Below are positions 54,764-64,000 of a stretch of 64,000 bases of DNA, piece by piece. The position numbers were made by a program, and so were the translations under genes. Every line of letters starts with the position of its first letter. The stretch's first letter is position 1. This stretch comes from Miniimonas arenae (lineage in GTDB: Bacteria; Actinomycetota; Actinomycetes; Actinomycetales; Beutenbergiaceae), in assembly GCF_006351005.1 (NCBI RefSeq), contig NZ_VENP01000006.1:21119-85118 (forward strand), written 5' to 3'. The notes beneath the pieces are model-generated. The model was given only the letters and a program-made list of their open reading frames with translations. It had not been told where the DNA came from and searched no databases.

Positions 54764-55867
54764 TCAGACGAGCCGGGTGAGCCAGCCGTGGGAGTCCTCG
54801 CGACGGCCGTACTGGATGTCCGTGAGGGTGTTGAGGACGTCGAGCGTGGTGGGCCCCGCCTCGCCGTCGCCGAGGGTGAGGTCGAAGTCGCGACCCGCGA
54901 GCCGGCCGATCGGCGTGACGACTGCCGCGGTGCCGCACGCGAACATCTCCACCACGTCGCCGGACCGGATGCCCTCGACGACCTCCGCCAGCGGGATGTC
55001 CCGCTCCTGCGTCTGCAGGCCGCGCTCGTCGAGCAGCGTGAGGATCGAGGAGCGGGTGACGCCCTCGAGGATCGAGCCGGTCAGGCGCGGCGTGCTCGCG
55101 GTGCCGTCCTTGCTCACCACGAAGACGTTCATCCCGCCGAGCTCCTCGAGGTTCTCCCCCGTGGAGTCGGTGAACAGGATCTGGTCGAAGCCGCGCTCGG
55201 CCGCACGCTGCTGGGGCAGCAGGCTCGCGGCGTAGTTGCCGCCGCACTTGGCGTCCCCCGTGCCGCCCGGGTGGGCGCGGCTGTAGTCCTCGGTCACCCA
55301 GATGGAGACCGGCTTGACGCCCTTGGCGAAGTACGGGCCCACGGGCGAGGCGATGACGAGGAAGTCGACGACGCGCGCGCTCCGCACGCCGAGGAACGCC
55401 TCGGACGCGAACATGAAGGGACGCAGGTAGAGCGAGGAGCCCGGCGTGGTGGGCACCCACTCGACGTCGGTGTGCACGAGCGTCCGGATCGCCTCGAGGA
55501 AGTCCGCCTCCGGCAGGACGGGCAGCGCGAGCCGCTCGGCGCTGCGCGCGAACCGGGCGGCGTTCGCCTCGGGTCGGAACGACCAGACGGAGCCGTCCGG
55601 GTGCGCGTACGCCTTCAGCCCCTCGAAGACCTCCTGCGCGTAGTGCAGGACGGCGGCGGCGGGGTCGAGCTGGAGCGGGCCGTAGGCCTCGACGCGCCGG
55701 TCGGACCAGCCGCCGTCGGCGGTCCACGTGGCACGCGCCATGTGGTCGGTGAACGCGGTGCCGAACGACAGCGCGGCGAGGATCTCGCCACGCTCCGTCA
55801 CGGTGCGCGGGTGAGAGGAGGGCCGCACCTCGAAGGAGGTGGCGGTCAGGGTCGGGGACGGGGTCAC
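54764..55867 (-). CDS. ilvE: Branched-chain amino acid aminotransferase
   Basis: A 367-aa class IV PLP transaminase of the type making Leu, Ile and Val from their keto acids. YAQEVFEGLKAYAHPDGSVWSFRP is typical. The PLP lysine lies in GGTGDAKCGGNYAASLLPQ, followed by GFDQILFTDS and the ENLEELGGMNVFVV region. GTG 55867 is chosen because GGAGG lies 5 nt upstream; the longer frame from 55879 adds four residues. It is downstream of leuB and has a possible promoter of its own. Confidence 0.93.
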   Translation of the reverse strand: MTPSPTLTATSFEVRPSSHPRTVTERGEILAALSFGTAFTDHMARATWTADGGWSDRRVEAYGPLQLDPAAAVLHYAQEVFEGLKAYAHPDGSVWSFRPEANAARFARSAERLALPVLPEADFLEAIRTLVHTDVEWVPTTPGSSLYLRPFMFASEAFLGVRSARVVDFLVIASPVGPYFAKGVKPVSIWVTEDYSRAHPGGTGDAKCGGNYAASLLPQQRAAERGFDQILFTDSTGENLEELGGMNVFVVSKDGTASTPRLTGSILEGVTRSSILTLLDERGLQTQERDIPLAEVVEGIRSGDVVEMFACGTAAVVTPIGRLAGRDFDLTLGDGEAGPTTLDVLNTLTDIQYGRREDSHGWLTRLV

Positions 55868-55895
55868 GGAAGCCTCCACGGTTCTGATGGGGATG

Positions 55896-55917
55896 AACCT
55901 ACGCCAGGTACCTGGCG
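55896..55917 (-). promoter_or_regulatory. Possible ilvE promoter with perfect 16-bp palindrome
   Basis: On the minus strand TAGGTT (55896-55901) is preceded directly by the palindrome CGCCAGGTACCTGGCG (55902-55917). This lies between leuB and ilvE, where a repressor could bind. No convincing -35 is seen, so the promoter call is tentative. Confidence 0.4.
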
Positions 55918-55972
55918 GGAGTCGCCCGGGGGCGGCTGCGCGGCGGGGCCGCGCCGGGTCGCGCCAGGCGAC

Positions 55973-57022
55973 TCAGCGGGCTACTCGCGCGGCCAGCGCG
56001 TCGCCGACCTGCGACGTCGTGCGCGGTGCGGACGAGCCGGCGCGCTCGGCGATGTCGGCCGCGACGGCGTCCTCGATGCGGGTGGCCTCGGCGTCCAGGC
56101 CGAGGTGGTGCAGCATGAGCGCGACCGACAGCACGGTGGCGGTGGGGTCGGCCTTCTGCTGGCCCGCGATGTCCGGCGCCGAGCCGTGCACGGGCTCGAA
56201 CATCGAGGGGTACGCGCCGGTCGGGTTGATGTTCCCCGACGCGGCGAGGCCGATGCCGCCGGTCACGGCCGCGGCGAGGTCGGTGAGGATGTCGCCGAAC
56301 AGGTTGTCGGTCACGATGACGTCGAACCGGGCCGGGTCGTTGACGAGGTAGATCGTGGCGGCGTCGACGTGCGCGTACGCGACCTCGACCTCGGGGAACT
56401 CCTGCGCGACCGCCTCGACCGTGCGACGCCACAGGTGGCCGGCGTGGACGAGCACGTTGTGCTTGTGCACGAGCGTGAGGTGCTTGCGGGGGCGCGCCTG
56501 GGCGCGGGCGAACGCGTCGCGCACCACGCGCTCGACGCCGTACGCCGTGTTCACGCTGACCTCGTTCGCGACCTCCGCGGGCGTGCCGACGCGGATGGCG
56601 CCGCCGTTGCCGACGTAGGGGCCCTCGGTGCCCTCGCGGACCACGACGAAGTCGATCTCGCCCGGGTTGCCCAGCGGCGTCGGCACGCCGGGGTACAGCT
56701 TGGAGGGACGCAGGTTGACGTAGTGGTCGAACGCGAACCGCAGCTTGAGGAGCAGACCGCGCTCGAGCACGCCGCTCGGGACGCCCGGGTCGCCGATCGC
56801 GCCGAGCAGGATCGCCTCGTGCTGCCCGATCGCCTCCAGGTCGGCGTCGGTGAGGGTCTCGCCGGTCTCGTGCCACCGCCTGGCGCCGAGCTCGTACGGC
56901 GTGGTGCGCACGGTCACGTCGCTCCCGGCCAGCACGGCGTCGAGCACCTTGAGGCCCTCGGCGACCACCTCCGGGCCGATCCCGTCGCCGGCGATCACAG
57001 CAAGGTCGAGCTCACGAGTCAT
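55973..57022 (-). CDS. leuB: 3-isopropylmalate dehydrogenase
   Basis: A 349-aa NAD-dependent enzyme. Motifs are [20 protein letters not shown], the substrate loop [31 protein letters not shown], and the signature [52 protein letters not shown] closes the active site. It makes the leucine precursor and can also act after CimA. ATG 57022 has TAGCAT 7 nt upstream (57030-57035), so it is probably leaderless. Confidence 0.96.
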   Translation of the reverse strand: MTRELDLAVIAGDGIGPEVVAEGLKVLDAVLAGSDVTVRTTPYELGARRWHETGETLTDADLEAIGQHEAILLGAIGDPGVPSGVLERGLLLKLRFAFDHYVNLRPSKLYPGVPTPLGNPGEIDFVVVREGTEGPYVGNGGAIRVGTPAEVANEVSVNTAYGVERVVRDAFARAQARPRKHLTLVHKHNVLVHAGHLWRRTVEAVAQEFPEVEVAYAHVDAATIYLVNDPARFDVIVTDNLFGDILTDLAAAVTGGIGLAASGNINPTGAYPSMFEPVHGSAPDIAGQQKADPTATVLSVALMLHHLGLDAEATRIEDAVAADIAERAGSSAPRTTSQVGDALAARVAR

Positions 57023-57124
57023 GGCGGGGATGCTACGCCGTCATCCCAACGGGCGGACATGGCATCTCGCGATTCGGACGATCCGTTCGCGGACAGGGCG
57101 GCGTGCCTGCACCTGGCGGCCGCG

Positions 57125-57838
57125 TCACAGCACCGGCGTCAGCGCGAGCCCGGCGAGCACCGGAGCCAGGACCCAGCCGCCGACGCCGACCCAGAACGAC
57201 GCCAGCGTGCGTCGCCAGGTCGTGACGACCCGCGGCGGCAGCAGCCAGCCGAGCGCCGGGAGGTCCTCGACGTGATCGAGCACGGACTGGGGCACCCGGA
57301 CGATCTGCCACATCGCGGCGAGCCGGCCGAGGAGGCGGACCCGGCTGCCGGTGACCGTCCGGGTCAGGCGGGCGGCGGTGCCGACCGTCACCGTGGTGTG
57401 GCGCTGGAGCGACCACAGGTCCGCCACGAGCGCGCCGGGGTGCCGCACCGCTCGCGCGGTGCCGAGGGCCGAGCGGACGAACAGGGCGTGCACCGTCAGC
57501 GCACCGAGCCCGACGGCGAGCCCCACCACCATCGGCCACGTGCGCCAGGTCAGGGCGAGCCCCACGATGGCGACCGCCGGGGCCGCGGCCGCGAGCGCGA
57601 CCAGGACCGCGGGGACGCGCAGCCAGTGCAGGATCGAGCCGATCCGGCTCAGGGCCTCGACGAGCTCGGCCTCCTCGGCCGGTCCGACCATCTGCTCCGT
57701 CGGGTCAGGGCCGTGCTCGGCCGCGTCGGCCGGCCGCTGGGCAGGGGCGACGTCGTCCCCGCCGCCGGAACCGGAGGCGAGCCCGTCCCAGGGCGCACGC
57801 GCCGCACCGGTGGGCTCGCCGTCGTGCCGTTCGCTCAC
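57125..57838 (-). CDS. Membrane protein of unknown function
   Basis: A 237-aa protein. The N-terminal about 70 residues are hydrophilic (SERHDGEPTG onward). Two adjacent hydrophobic segments (PAVLVALAAAAPAVAIVGLALTW, PMVVGLAVGLGALTVHALFV) follow. A basic middle and a C-terminal segment (VGVGGWVLAPVLAGLALTPVL) complete it. No catalytic motif is visible. GTG 57838 overlaps the stop of the ASCH gene by 4 nt. Confidence 0.7.
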   Translation of the reverse strand: MSERHDGEPTGAARAPWDGLASGSGGGDDVAPAQRPADAAEHGPDPTEQMVGPAEEAELVEALSRIGSILHWLRVPAVLVALAAAAPAVAIVGLALTWRTWPMVVGLAVGLGALTVHALFVRSALGTARAVRHPGALVADLWSLQRHTTVTVGTAARLTRTVTGSRVRLLGRLAAMWQIVRVPQSVLDHVEDLPALGWLLPPRVVTTWRRTLASFWVGVGGWVLAPVLAGLALTPVL

Positions 57839-58323
57839 GCGGGGTCCAGCACCTCGAACCGCTCGCACAGCACGACCATGTCCTCGTCGAACCGGTCGTC
57901 CCCCAGCACTCGGCGCCAGTAGCGCTCGTGCTCGCGACGCCAGCTCTCCAGCGAGCGGTCGTCCTCCCCCTCGGCCTCGGCGAAGGCCGGCGTCACGTCG
58001 CGGAAGGCCGTCTCGACGACGTCGGTGGTGCGCAGCAGCGCGCGCGGGTGCCCGGCGCCGTCGAGCGCGATCCACAGGTCACCGGCGGCCGGGGCCGCGT
58101 CGTCGGGGCCGAGCTCGGCCTGCGCCGTCGAGGTGGCCGTCTTCACGCCGTCGAGGACGAGCCGGAGGAGCTCGTCCGCGAGCTCGGGGGCGTCACCGAA
58201 CCGGAACGCGGGCGGCGGGACCGCTGCGAGCGCGCCCGGCCCGAGCACCACCGGCAGCCGGCCGACCTTCGCCTTGGCCCGGACGGACTCCCAGTACGCC
58301 ACGATCGCCTCGTCCTCACCCAT
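57835..58323 (-). CDS. ASCH-domain protein
   Basis: A 162-aa protein. The ASCH fold is indicated by FRFGDAPELADELLRLVLDGVKTATSTAQAEL, followed by GDLWIALDGAGHPRALLRTTDVVETAFRDV and ERYWRRVLGDDRFDEDMVVLCERFEVL. ASCH proteins bind RNA or process nucleoside adducts. ATG 58323 has TTGAAT 6 nt upstream. It is coupled to the next gene by GTGA. Confidence 0.88.
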   Translation of the reverse strand: MGEDEAIVAYWESVRAKAKVGRLPVVLGPGALAAVPPPAFRFGDAPELADELLRLVLDGVKTATSTAQAELGPDDAAPAAGDLWIALDGAGHPRALLRTTDVVETAFRDVTPAFAEAEGEDDRSLESWRREHERYWRRVLGDDRFDEDMVVLCERFEVLDPA

Positions 58324-58367
58324 CCCGCCATTCAACACGAGACGCGCGGCGGCAGTGCGCGCTGACG

Positions 58368-58405
58368 ACGACGCGGCGCCGACCCGAAGGTCGACGCCGC
58401 GTCGT
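58368..58405. terminator. Strong hairpin downstream of ilvC
   Basis: A 17-bp stem (starting ACGACGCGGCG) with one mismatch and loop CGAA. With the hairpin at 58414-58436 it separates ilvC from the convergent-free ASCH promoter region. Confidence 0.75.
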
Positions 58406-58413
58406 GGAACTGA

Positions 58414-58436
58414 GATCTCGCCGGATCGGCGAGATC
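58414..58436 (-). terminator. Second hairpin downstream of ilvC
   Basis: GATCTCGCCG, GAT loop, CGGCGAGATC: a perfect 10-bp stem 13 nt past the ilvC stop. Confidence 0.65.
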
Positions 58437-58449
58437 GGCGGATCGCGGA

Positions 58450-59511
<1,062 letters not shown>

Positions 59512-60036
59512 TCAGGCCGAGCGCGCGATGCGCTCGAGCGCTCGGTCGCTCATGGAGCGGGGGCCACGGCCGATGGCGACCGTACCCGACTGGACGATCT
59601 CGCGGACGCCGTACGGCGCGAGCGAGGTGAGGAGGGCGTCGAGCTTCTCGGTGGTCCCGGTCGCCTCGACGGTCACCGCCTCGGGCGAGACGTCGACGAC
59701 GTGCGCGCGGAACAGGTCCACGACCTGCAGCACCGCGGTGCGCGTGGCGTCGTCGGCCTTGACCTTGACGAGCAGCAGCTCGCGGTGGACCGAGGTCTTC
59801 TCCTCGAGCTCGACGATCTTGATGACGTTGACGAGCTTGTTGAGCTGCTTCGTCACCTGCTCCAGGGGCAGGGCGTCGACGTCGACCACGACCGTGATGC
59901 GCGAGACGTCACCGTGCTCGGTGGGTCCCACGGCGAGGGAGTGGATGTTGAAGGCGCGGCGCGCGAACAGCGCGGCGACCCTCGTGAGGACGCCCGGCTT
60001 GTTCTCGACGAGCACGGACAGGGTGTGGCGGCTCAT
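59512..60036 (-). CDS. ilvN: Acetolactate synthase small subunit
   Basis: A 174-aa regulatory subunit. The ACT domain reads LSVLVENKPGVLTRVAALFARRAFNIHSLAVGPTE, and the ALS_ss_C domain continues ELLLVKVKADDATRTAVLQVVDLFRAHVVDVSPEAVTVEATGT. It gives valine feedback control of IlvB. It starts 5 nt after the ilvB stop. Confidence 0.96.
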   Translation of the reverse strand: MSRHTLSVLVENKPGVLTRVAALFARRAFNIHSLAVGPTEHGDVSRITVVVDVDALPLEQVTKQLNKLVNVIKIVELEEKTSVHRELLLVKVKADDATRTAVLQVVDLFRAHVVDVSPEAVTVEATGTTEKLDALLTSLAPYGVREIVQSGTVAIGRGPRSMSDRALERIARSA

Positions 60037-60041
60037 GTCTC

Positions 60042-61904
60042 TCAGTCCTCCCGGTCCCAGCTCGGGGTGATTCCCCGGGCGTACTGGATCGCGTCGTTGC
60101 TCACGCCGGCGGCGACCATCGGCCACACCATCGCGTCGCGGCTCACGGTGAAGTCGACCACGACGGGGGCGTCGTCGATCGCGTTGGCCTGCTCGATCAC
60201 GGCGTCCACGTCCTCCTCGCGCTCGCACCGCAGGCCCACGCAGCCGTACGCCTCGGCGAGCTTGACGAAGTCGGGGATGCGCCGGGTCTGGTGACCGGTG
60301 TTGAGCTCGGTGTGGGAGTACCGGCCCTCGTAGAAGAGGGTCTGCCACTGCCGCACCATGCCGAGCGAGGAGTTGTTCACGATCGCGACCTTGATCGGGA
60401 TGTTCTCGATCGCGCAGGTGGCGAGCTCCTGGTTGGTCATCTGGAAGCAGCCGTCGCCGTCGATCGCCCAGACGATCCGGTCCGGCTGGCCGACCTTGGC
60501 GCCCATGGCGGCCGGCACGGCGTAGCCCATCGTGCCGAGGCCCCCGGAGTTGAGCCACGACCGCGGCCGCTCGTAGGAGATGAACTGCGCGGCCCACATC
60601 TGGTGCTGACCCACCCCGGCCACGTACACGGCCTCCGGCCCGGTCAGGGCGCCGATCCGCTGGATCACGTGCTGCGGCGCGAGCAGACCGTCGGCCGTCG
60701 CCGTGTAGCCGAGGGGGTAGGTCTCGCGCAGCGCGTCCAGCTGCTTCCACCAGCCCTCGAGGTCCGGCAGGCCGTGCTGCGCGTGCTCGTTCGCCAGCTC
60801 GGCGGTGAGCTCGGTGATCACCTCGAGGATGTCGCCCACGATCGGGACGTCCGCGCGGCGGTTCTTCGAGATCTCCGCCGGGTCGATGTCGGCGTGCACC
60901 ACGGTCGCCAGCGGCGCGAAGCTGGACAGCTGTCCCGTCACCCGGTCGTCGAACCGTGCGCCGAGCGCCACCACGAGGTCGGCCCGCTGGAGCGCCGCGA
61001 CGGCCGGCACCGTGCCGTGCATCCCGGGCATGCCCAGGTGCTGGGGGTGGGAGTCGGGCAGCGCGCCGCGCGCCATGAGCGTGGTCACGACGGCGGCGCC
61101 CGAGAGGTCGGTCAGCGCCCGCAGCGCCTCGCTCGCGTTCCCCCGGATGACGCCGCCACCCACGTAGAGCACCGGCCGACGGCTCGTGGCGAGCAGCCTC
61201 GCGGCCTCGCGCACCTGCTTGAGGTGCGGCTTGGTCGTCGGGTGATAGCCGGGCAGGTCGAGCTCGGTGGGCCAGCGGAAGGTCGTCTGCGCCTGCTGCG
61301 CGCTCTTGGCGACGTCGACGATCACCGGGCCGGGCCGACCCGTGCTCGCGATGTGGAAGGCCTCCGCGATCCGCGCGGGGATCTCGTCCGCATCGGTGAC
61401 CAGGAACGAGTGCTTGGTGACCGGCATCGTGATGCCGACGATGTCGGCCTCCTGGAACGCGTCGGTCCCGATCAGCGACGCCCCGACCTGACCCGTGATC
61501 GCCACCATCGGGATCGAGTCCATGTTGGCGTCCGCGAGGGCGGTCACGAGGTTGGTCGCTCCCGGGCCCGACGTCACGATGCACGCGCCGACCCGGCCCG
61601 TGGCGTGCGCGTAGCCCGACGCCGCGTGCCCCGCGCCCTGCTCGTGCCGGACGAGGATGTGCCGCAGCTTCGTCGAGTCGAGCAGCGGGTCGTAGGTCGG
61701 CAGGATCGCGCCGCCCGGGATGCCGAAGACGACGTCGGTGCCGGCGGCCTCGAGCGAGCGGACGATGCTCTGGGCCCCGGTCATCGGCTCCGGCGCTACC
61801 GACGCGGCCGAGGGCACCGGCCGCGGCCGGGGAGCTGGGGTACGCGCGGGTGCGGCGGGCGCGCGGCCGGCCGCGGTCCCGGGACGCTTCGCAGTCGTCG
61901 ACAT
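60042..61904 (-). CDS. ilvB: Acetolactate synthase large subunit
   Basis: A 620-aa ThDP enzyme with a Pro/Ala-rich N-terminal extension of about 45 residues. [55 protein letters not shown] and the ThDP-Mg motif [30 protein letters not shown] are present. It condenses pyruvate units for valine and leucine, or pyruvate and oxobutyrate for isoleucine. ATG 61904 has AAGGAG; the preceding in-frame start lies inside the attenuator tail. Confidence 0.96.
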   Translation of the reverse strand: MSTTAKRPGTAAGRAPAAPARTPAPRPRPVPSAASVAPEPMTGAQSIVRSLEAAGTDVVFGIPGGAILPTYDPLLDSTKLRHILVRHEQGAGHAASGYAHATGRVGACIVTSGPGATNLVTALADANMDSIPMVAITGQVGASLIGTDAFQEADIVGITMPVTKHSFLVTDADEIPARIAEAFHIASTGRPGPVIVDVAKSAQQAQTTFRWPTELDLPGYHPTTKPHLKQVREAARLLATSRRPVLYVGGGVIRGNASEALRALTDLSGAAVVTTLMARGALPDSHPQHLGMPGMHGTVPAVAALQRADLVVALGARFDDRVTGQLSSFAPLATVVHADIDPAEISKNRRADVPIVGDILEVITELTAELANEHAQHGLPDLEGWWKQLDALRETYPLGYTATADGLLAPQHVIQRIGALTGPEAVYVAGVGQHQMWAAQFISYERPRSWLNSGGLGTMGYAVPAAMGAKVGQPDRIVWAIDGDGCFQMTNQELATCAIENIPIKVAIVNNSSLGMVRQWQTLFYEGRYSHTELNTGHQTRRIPDFVKLAEAYGCVGLRCEREEDVDAVIEQANAIDDAPVVVDFTVSRDAMVWPMVAAGVSNDAIQYARGITPSWDRED

Positions 61905-61931
61905 CTCACTCCTTGGGTTGAACACACAAAA

Positions 61932-61962
61932 GCCCCTCGAACCGGTGATCGGCTCCAGGGGC
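61932..61962 (-). terminator. ilvB attenuator terminator
   Basis: On the minus strand GCCCCTGGAGCCG, 5-nt loop, CGGTTCGAGGGGC forms a 13-bp stem with one mismatch and one G-U. It is followed by TTTTGTGTGT. The 5' arm GCCCCTGG is also perfectly complementary to CCAGGGGC within the leader peptide (61988-61995), giving a competing antiterminator. Confidence 0.85.
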
Positions 61963-61984
61963 GGCAGGTCGGTCGGTCGACGAG

Positions 61985-62029
61985 TCAGCCCCTGGCGGGG
62001 ACGACTACGACGAGAAGCGCGATCTGCAT
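61985..62029 (-). CDS. ilv leader peptide ([14 protein letters not shown])
   Basis: A 14-aa frame with nearly unbroken control codons: Ile-Ala-Leu-Leu-Val-Val-Val-Val. The antiterminator arm overlaps its last codons (Ala-Arg-Gly). With a full supply of branched-chain aminoacyl-tRNA, the ribosome would reach the stop and cover that arm, allowing the terminator at 61932-61962. Shortage would stall it earlier. This is the attenuation scheme known for ilv operons; the details are inferred. TACGGT ends 6 nt before the ATG. Confidence 0.88.
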   Translation of the reverse strand: MQIALLVVVVPARG

Positions 62030-62035
62030 GGCACC

Positions 62036-62064
62036 ACCGTACCCCAGGGTGCGAGGTATCCCAA
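62036..62064 (-). promoter_or_regulatory. ilvBNC promoter
   Basis: TTGGGA (62059-62064), 17-bp spacer, TACGGT (62036-62041), then 6 nt to the leader-peptide ATG. This is the best complete promoter in the window and predicts a leaderless start. Confidence 0.7.
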
Positions 62065-62196
62065 CCCGTGGAATCACGGTCTCACTCCGCGACCGCGCTT
62101 TGCCGGGCTCGGCCCGTGCCCGAGGTGGCGAGGTGCGCGCCGATCGGCCGCAGCCTCGCGGTCGGACCGCCGCAGGACGGCGGCGGCGTCCTCTCG

Positions 62197-62688
62197 TCAC
62201 GTCCCGCCCCGTCCGTCCGACTCGTCCCCGCGCACGACGGCGAGCGGCCCCTCCGCCGTCGTCGGCGGTTCGAACCCGGCCACCAGGGCGAGGGCGGCGT
62301 CGTGCTCGACCCGCCCGTCGTCCGACCCGGCGCTCCCGCGACCGGCGAGGCGACGGGCGGCCACCTCGGCGTCCACGACGACGTACCGCACCTCCGGCGT
62401 CACCCCCATCGGCTCGAGCAGCAACCGGTACTGCGCCCGCAGCGCACGGGTCGCGAACGGCGCATCGACGACGACGTCGCGGCCCGCCCGCACGAGCTCG
62501 AGGAGTGCAGCGCGCTGCTCGCGCTCGAGCTCCTGCGCGAGGGCGGGCGAGACGGGGAACGTGCGGACACCGCGGCGCCAGGCGGCCTCGTCGGTGGACA
62601 GACGCACCCAGCCCTCCGAGACGAGGGTCCGCGCCACCGTCGACTTGCCCGCACCCGAGATCCCGCACATCAGCACGACACGTGGCAC
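62197..62688 (-). CDS. Small P-loop kinase-like ATPase
   Basis: A 163-aa protein. It starts PRVVLMCGISGAGKSTVARTLV (Walker A), then VRLSTDEAAWRRGV. VVVDAPFATRALRAQYRLLLEPMG and RYVVVDAEVAARRLAGR follow, resembling the AAA_33/gluconate-kinase-like group. Such kinases phosphorylate small molecules or nucleic-acid ends. GTG 62688 has TAGCGT 7 nt upstream (62696-62701), so the long upstream frame is rejected. Confidence 0.8.
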   Translation of the reverse strand: MPRVVLMCGISGAGKSTVARTLVSEGWVRLSTDEAAWRRGVRTFPVSPALAQELEREQRAALLELVRAGRDVVVDAPFATRALRAQYRLLLEPMGVTPEVRYVVVDAEVAARRLAGRGSAGSDDGRVEHDAALALVAGFEPPTTAEGPLAVVRGDESDGRGGT

Positions 62689-62745
62689 GCGGGCCACGCT
62701 ATCCGTTGCTCGCCACGGGGGGACGCCAGGGCGCAGACTGCCGAG

Positions 62746-63843
62746 GTGGAGCGGATGAGCCGGACCCAGGCACGCCGCGTCGCGGTGCGGGCGCAGCTGC
62801 TCGACCTGCCGCGACCCGTCGACATCCTCGAGGTGGTGCGCACGGTCGGCCACCTGCAGGTCGACCTCACGGCCGCCGTCGCGCCGAGCGCCGAGCTCGT
62901 GCTCTGGTCGCGGCAAGGAGCGGAGGGCTTGGACGCGCGCACGCTGGAAGACGCCGTCGGAGACGGCTCGCTCGTCGAGATCGCCGGCATGCTGCGGCCC
63001 GTCGAGGACGTCGCGCTCTATCGCGCCGAGATGGCGGCGTGGCGCGACGGCGTTCCGCTCGAGCCGTGGCAGGCGGGGCCGCAGCGGTGGATCGCGGCGA
63101 ACGACGCGGCGCGACACGACGTGCTCGAGCTGCTTCGGGCCGAGGGCCCCCTCCCCGCCCAGGCCATCCCGGACACCACCGCCGTGCCCTGGCGCTCGAC
63201 GGGATGGACGAACGGGAAGAACGTCATGAAGCTCCTGGAGATCATGGCCGCGCGCGGCGAGGTCGCCGTCGCGAGCCGGGAAGGCCGCGAGCGGAACTGG
63301 GACCTCTCCTCGCGCGTGTGGGCTGACGACCCGGAACGGGCACCCGACCTCGAGACCGCTCGGGCCGAGCGCGACCGCCGCGCACTCGCCGCCCTGGGGC
63401 TTCGACGGACGACGGCGAAGCACCCCGCACCCGTCGGCGCCGTCGCCGTGGCGATCGACGGCGTGGCCGGCACCTGGTGCGTCGATCCCGAACGGTGGGA
63501 GCAGCGCGACACGTCCTTCCGGGGGCGGTGCGCGGTGCTCTCGCCGCTGGATCGACTCGTGTTCGACCGCAGGCGCCTGCTCGAGCTCTTCGAGTTCGAG
63601 TACCAGCTCGAGATGTACAAGCCGGCCGCGCAGCGTCGCTGGGGGTACTGGGCCATGCCCGTGCTCGTGGGCGACCGGATGCTCGCACGGGTGGACGCGA
63701 CCGCCGAGCCTGATCGCGGGGTCCTGCGCCTCGACGCCGTCCACGGCGATGACGCGTTCGACGACGACGCCGAGCAGTCAACCCTCCGCGAGCTCGACGA
63801 CCTCGCCCGCTACCTCGGGCTCGTGCTCGACGACGCGCGCTGA
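62746..63843 (+). CDS. AlkZ/YcaQ-like DNA glycosylase (HTH_42 family)
   Basis: A 365-aa winged-helix protein of the HTH_42/AZL family, which unhooks bulky or crosslinked N-alkyl adducts. The catalytic region reads GHLQVDLTAAV, giving the Q-x-D form of the motif found in AlkZ. The tandem winged helices include LLRAEGPLPAQAIPD and MKLLEIMAARGEVAVAS, then LSPLDRLVFDRRRLLELFEFEYQLEMYKP. GTG 62746 has CAGACT 6 nt upstream; ATG 62755 is an alternative. It is divergent from the P-loop kinase gene. Confidence 0.85.
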   Translation: MERMSRTQARRVAVRAQLLDLPRPVDILEVVRTVGHLQVDLTAAVAPSAELVLWSRQGAEGLDARTLEDAVGDGSLVEIAGMLRPVEDVALYRAEMAAWRDGVPLEPWQAGPQRWIAANDAARHDVLELLRAEGPLPAQAIPDTTAVPWRSTGWTNGKNVMKLLEIMAARGEVAVASREGRERNWDLSSRVWADDPERAPDLETARAERDRRALAALGLRRTTAKHPAPVGAVAVAIDGVAGTWCVDPERWEQRDTSFRGRCAVLSPLDRLVFDRRRLLELFEFEYQLEMYKPAAQRRWGYWAMPVLVGDRMLARVDATAEPDRGVLRLDAVHGDDAFDDDAEQSTLRELDDLARYLGLVLDDAR

Positions 63844-64000
63844 CCCGGCGTTCGGGCATGGCGAAGCCCCCCACGCGGAGCCGTCTGGGTACGACGTAGC
63901 CCCCGCACGCCGTGGCGCCGGCGGTCCTGCTCGTCGCTCACGAAACTGTGCTCCTGTCCCGGTCACGACCGGCTCGGTACGCCCGTCGACCGGACACCTG
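63844..64000. other. Window end without a supported gene
   Basis: 157 nt past the AlkZ-like gene. I see no start codon with supporting signals and no RNA gene, only short GC-rich complementary stretches. Confidence 0.5.

Noticed and set aside
61905..61925. Upstream ilvB start giving MFNPRSE
   Set aside because: It lies in the attenuator tail without a Shine-Dalgarno, whereas ATG 61904 has AAGGAG.

Overview
The window is about 64 kb of very GC-rich, gene-dense chromosomal DNA from an actinobacterium. The best guess is Micrococcales, near Cellulomonadaceae. This rests on gene content and style: GTG and ATG starts, many 4-nt GTGA/ATGA stop-start overlaps, DUF2510 proteins, a divergent leuC/IclR pair, a DasR-like GlcNAc regulon and an ilvBNC attenuator. 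No species is claimed. I see no phage, insertion sequence or CRISPR array; this is core and near-core chromosome.

Layout. 1-1.4 kb: leuC (cut by the left edge) divergent from an IclR regulator. 1.4-8.7 kb: a two-component system, a LolA-like exported protein, an ABC exporter, and a membrane protein coupled to a YtrA-type GntR regulator. 8.6-15.3 kb: an AddA/RecB-like helicase-nuclease and a Walker-less AddB-like partner. 15.4-18.2 kb: tRNA-Glu, tRNA-Gln, a HAD hydrolase and gltX. 18.2-28.6 kb: small enzymes, a membrane acyltransferase-like protein, a stand-alone nrdI, a NERD-domain helicase, a YigZ protein, a TrpB2-type enzyme and a cation/proton antiporter. 28.7-34.4 kb: a TetR regulator facing a complete Opp/Dpp-type ABC importer across a perfect inverted repeat. 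34.5-41.2 kb: a GlcNAc unit (ptsI, ptsH, GntR/UTRA regulator, EIIA, EIICB, nagB, nagA) with dre-like operators; the EIIC domain lacks its N-terminal half. 41.2-52.1 kb: DUF2510 proteins, rlmC, a Ski2-like helicase, an HhH protein, a lipoate-ligase-like protein and an EP-repeat protein. 52.2-62.0 kb: branched-chain amino acid synthesis (cimA, ilvE, leuB, ilvC, ilvN, ilvB), all on the minus strand, with leader-peptide attenuators in front of cimA and ilvB. 62.2-63.8 kb: a small P-loop kinase divergent from an AlkZ-like DNA glycosylase.

How it fits together. The two ends of the window carry most of the Ile/Val/Leu pathway. Control appears to be by an IclR protein at leuC and by ribosome-mediated attenuation at ilvBN(C) and probably cimA. 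The GlcNAc block carries the general PTS proteins, the sugar permease and the two catabolic enzymes under one GntR regulator. tRNA-Gln, tRNA-Glu and GluRS lie together, which suits the indirect Gln-tRNA route usual in actinobacteria.

Two general patterns helped choose starts. Many first-in-unit genes have a -10-like hexamer (TANNNT) exactly 6-7 nt before the start codon and no Shine-Dalgarno, as expected for leaderless mRNAs. Genes inside operons have stop-start overlaps or a Shine-Dalgarno. Least explained are the truncated EIIC, an interspersed palindromic repeat family (34.4 and 54.4 kb) and the shared GCTTTTGTGTGT tail of the two attenuators.
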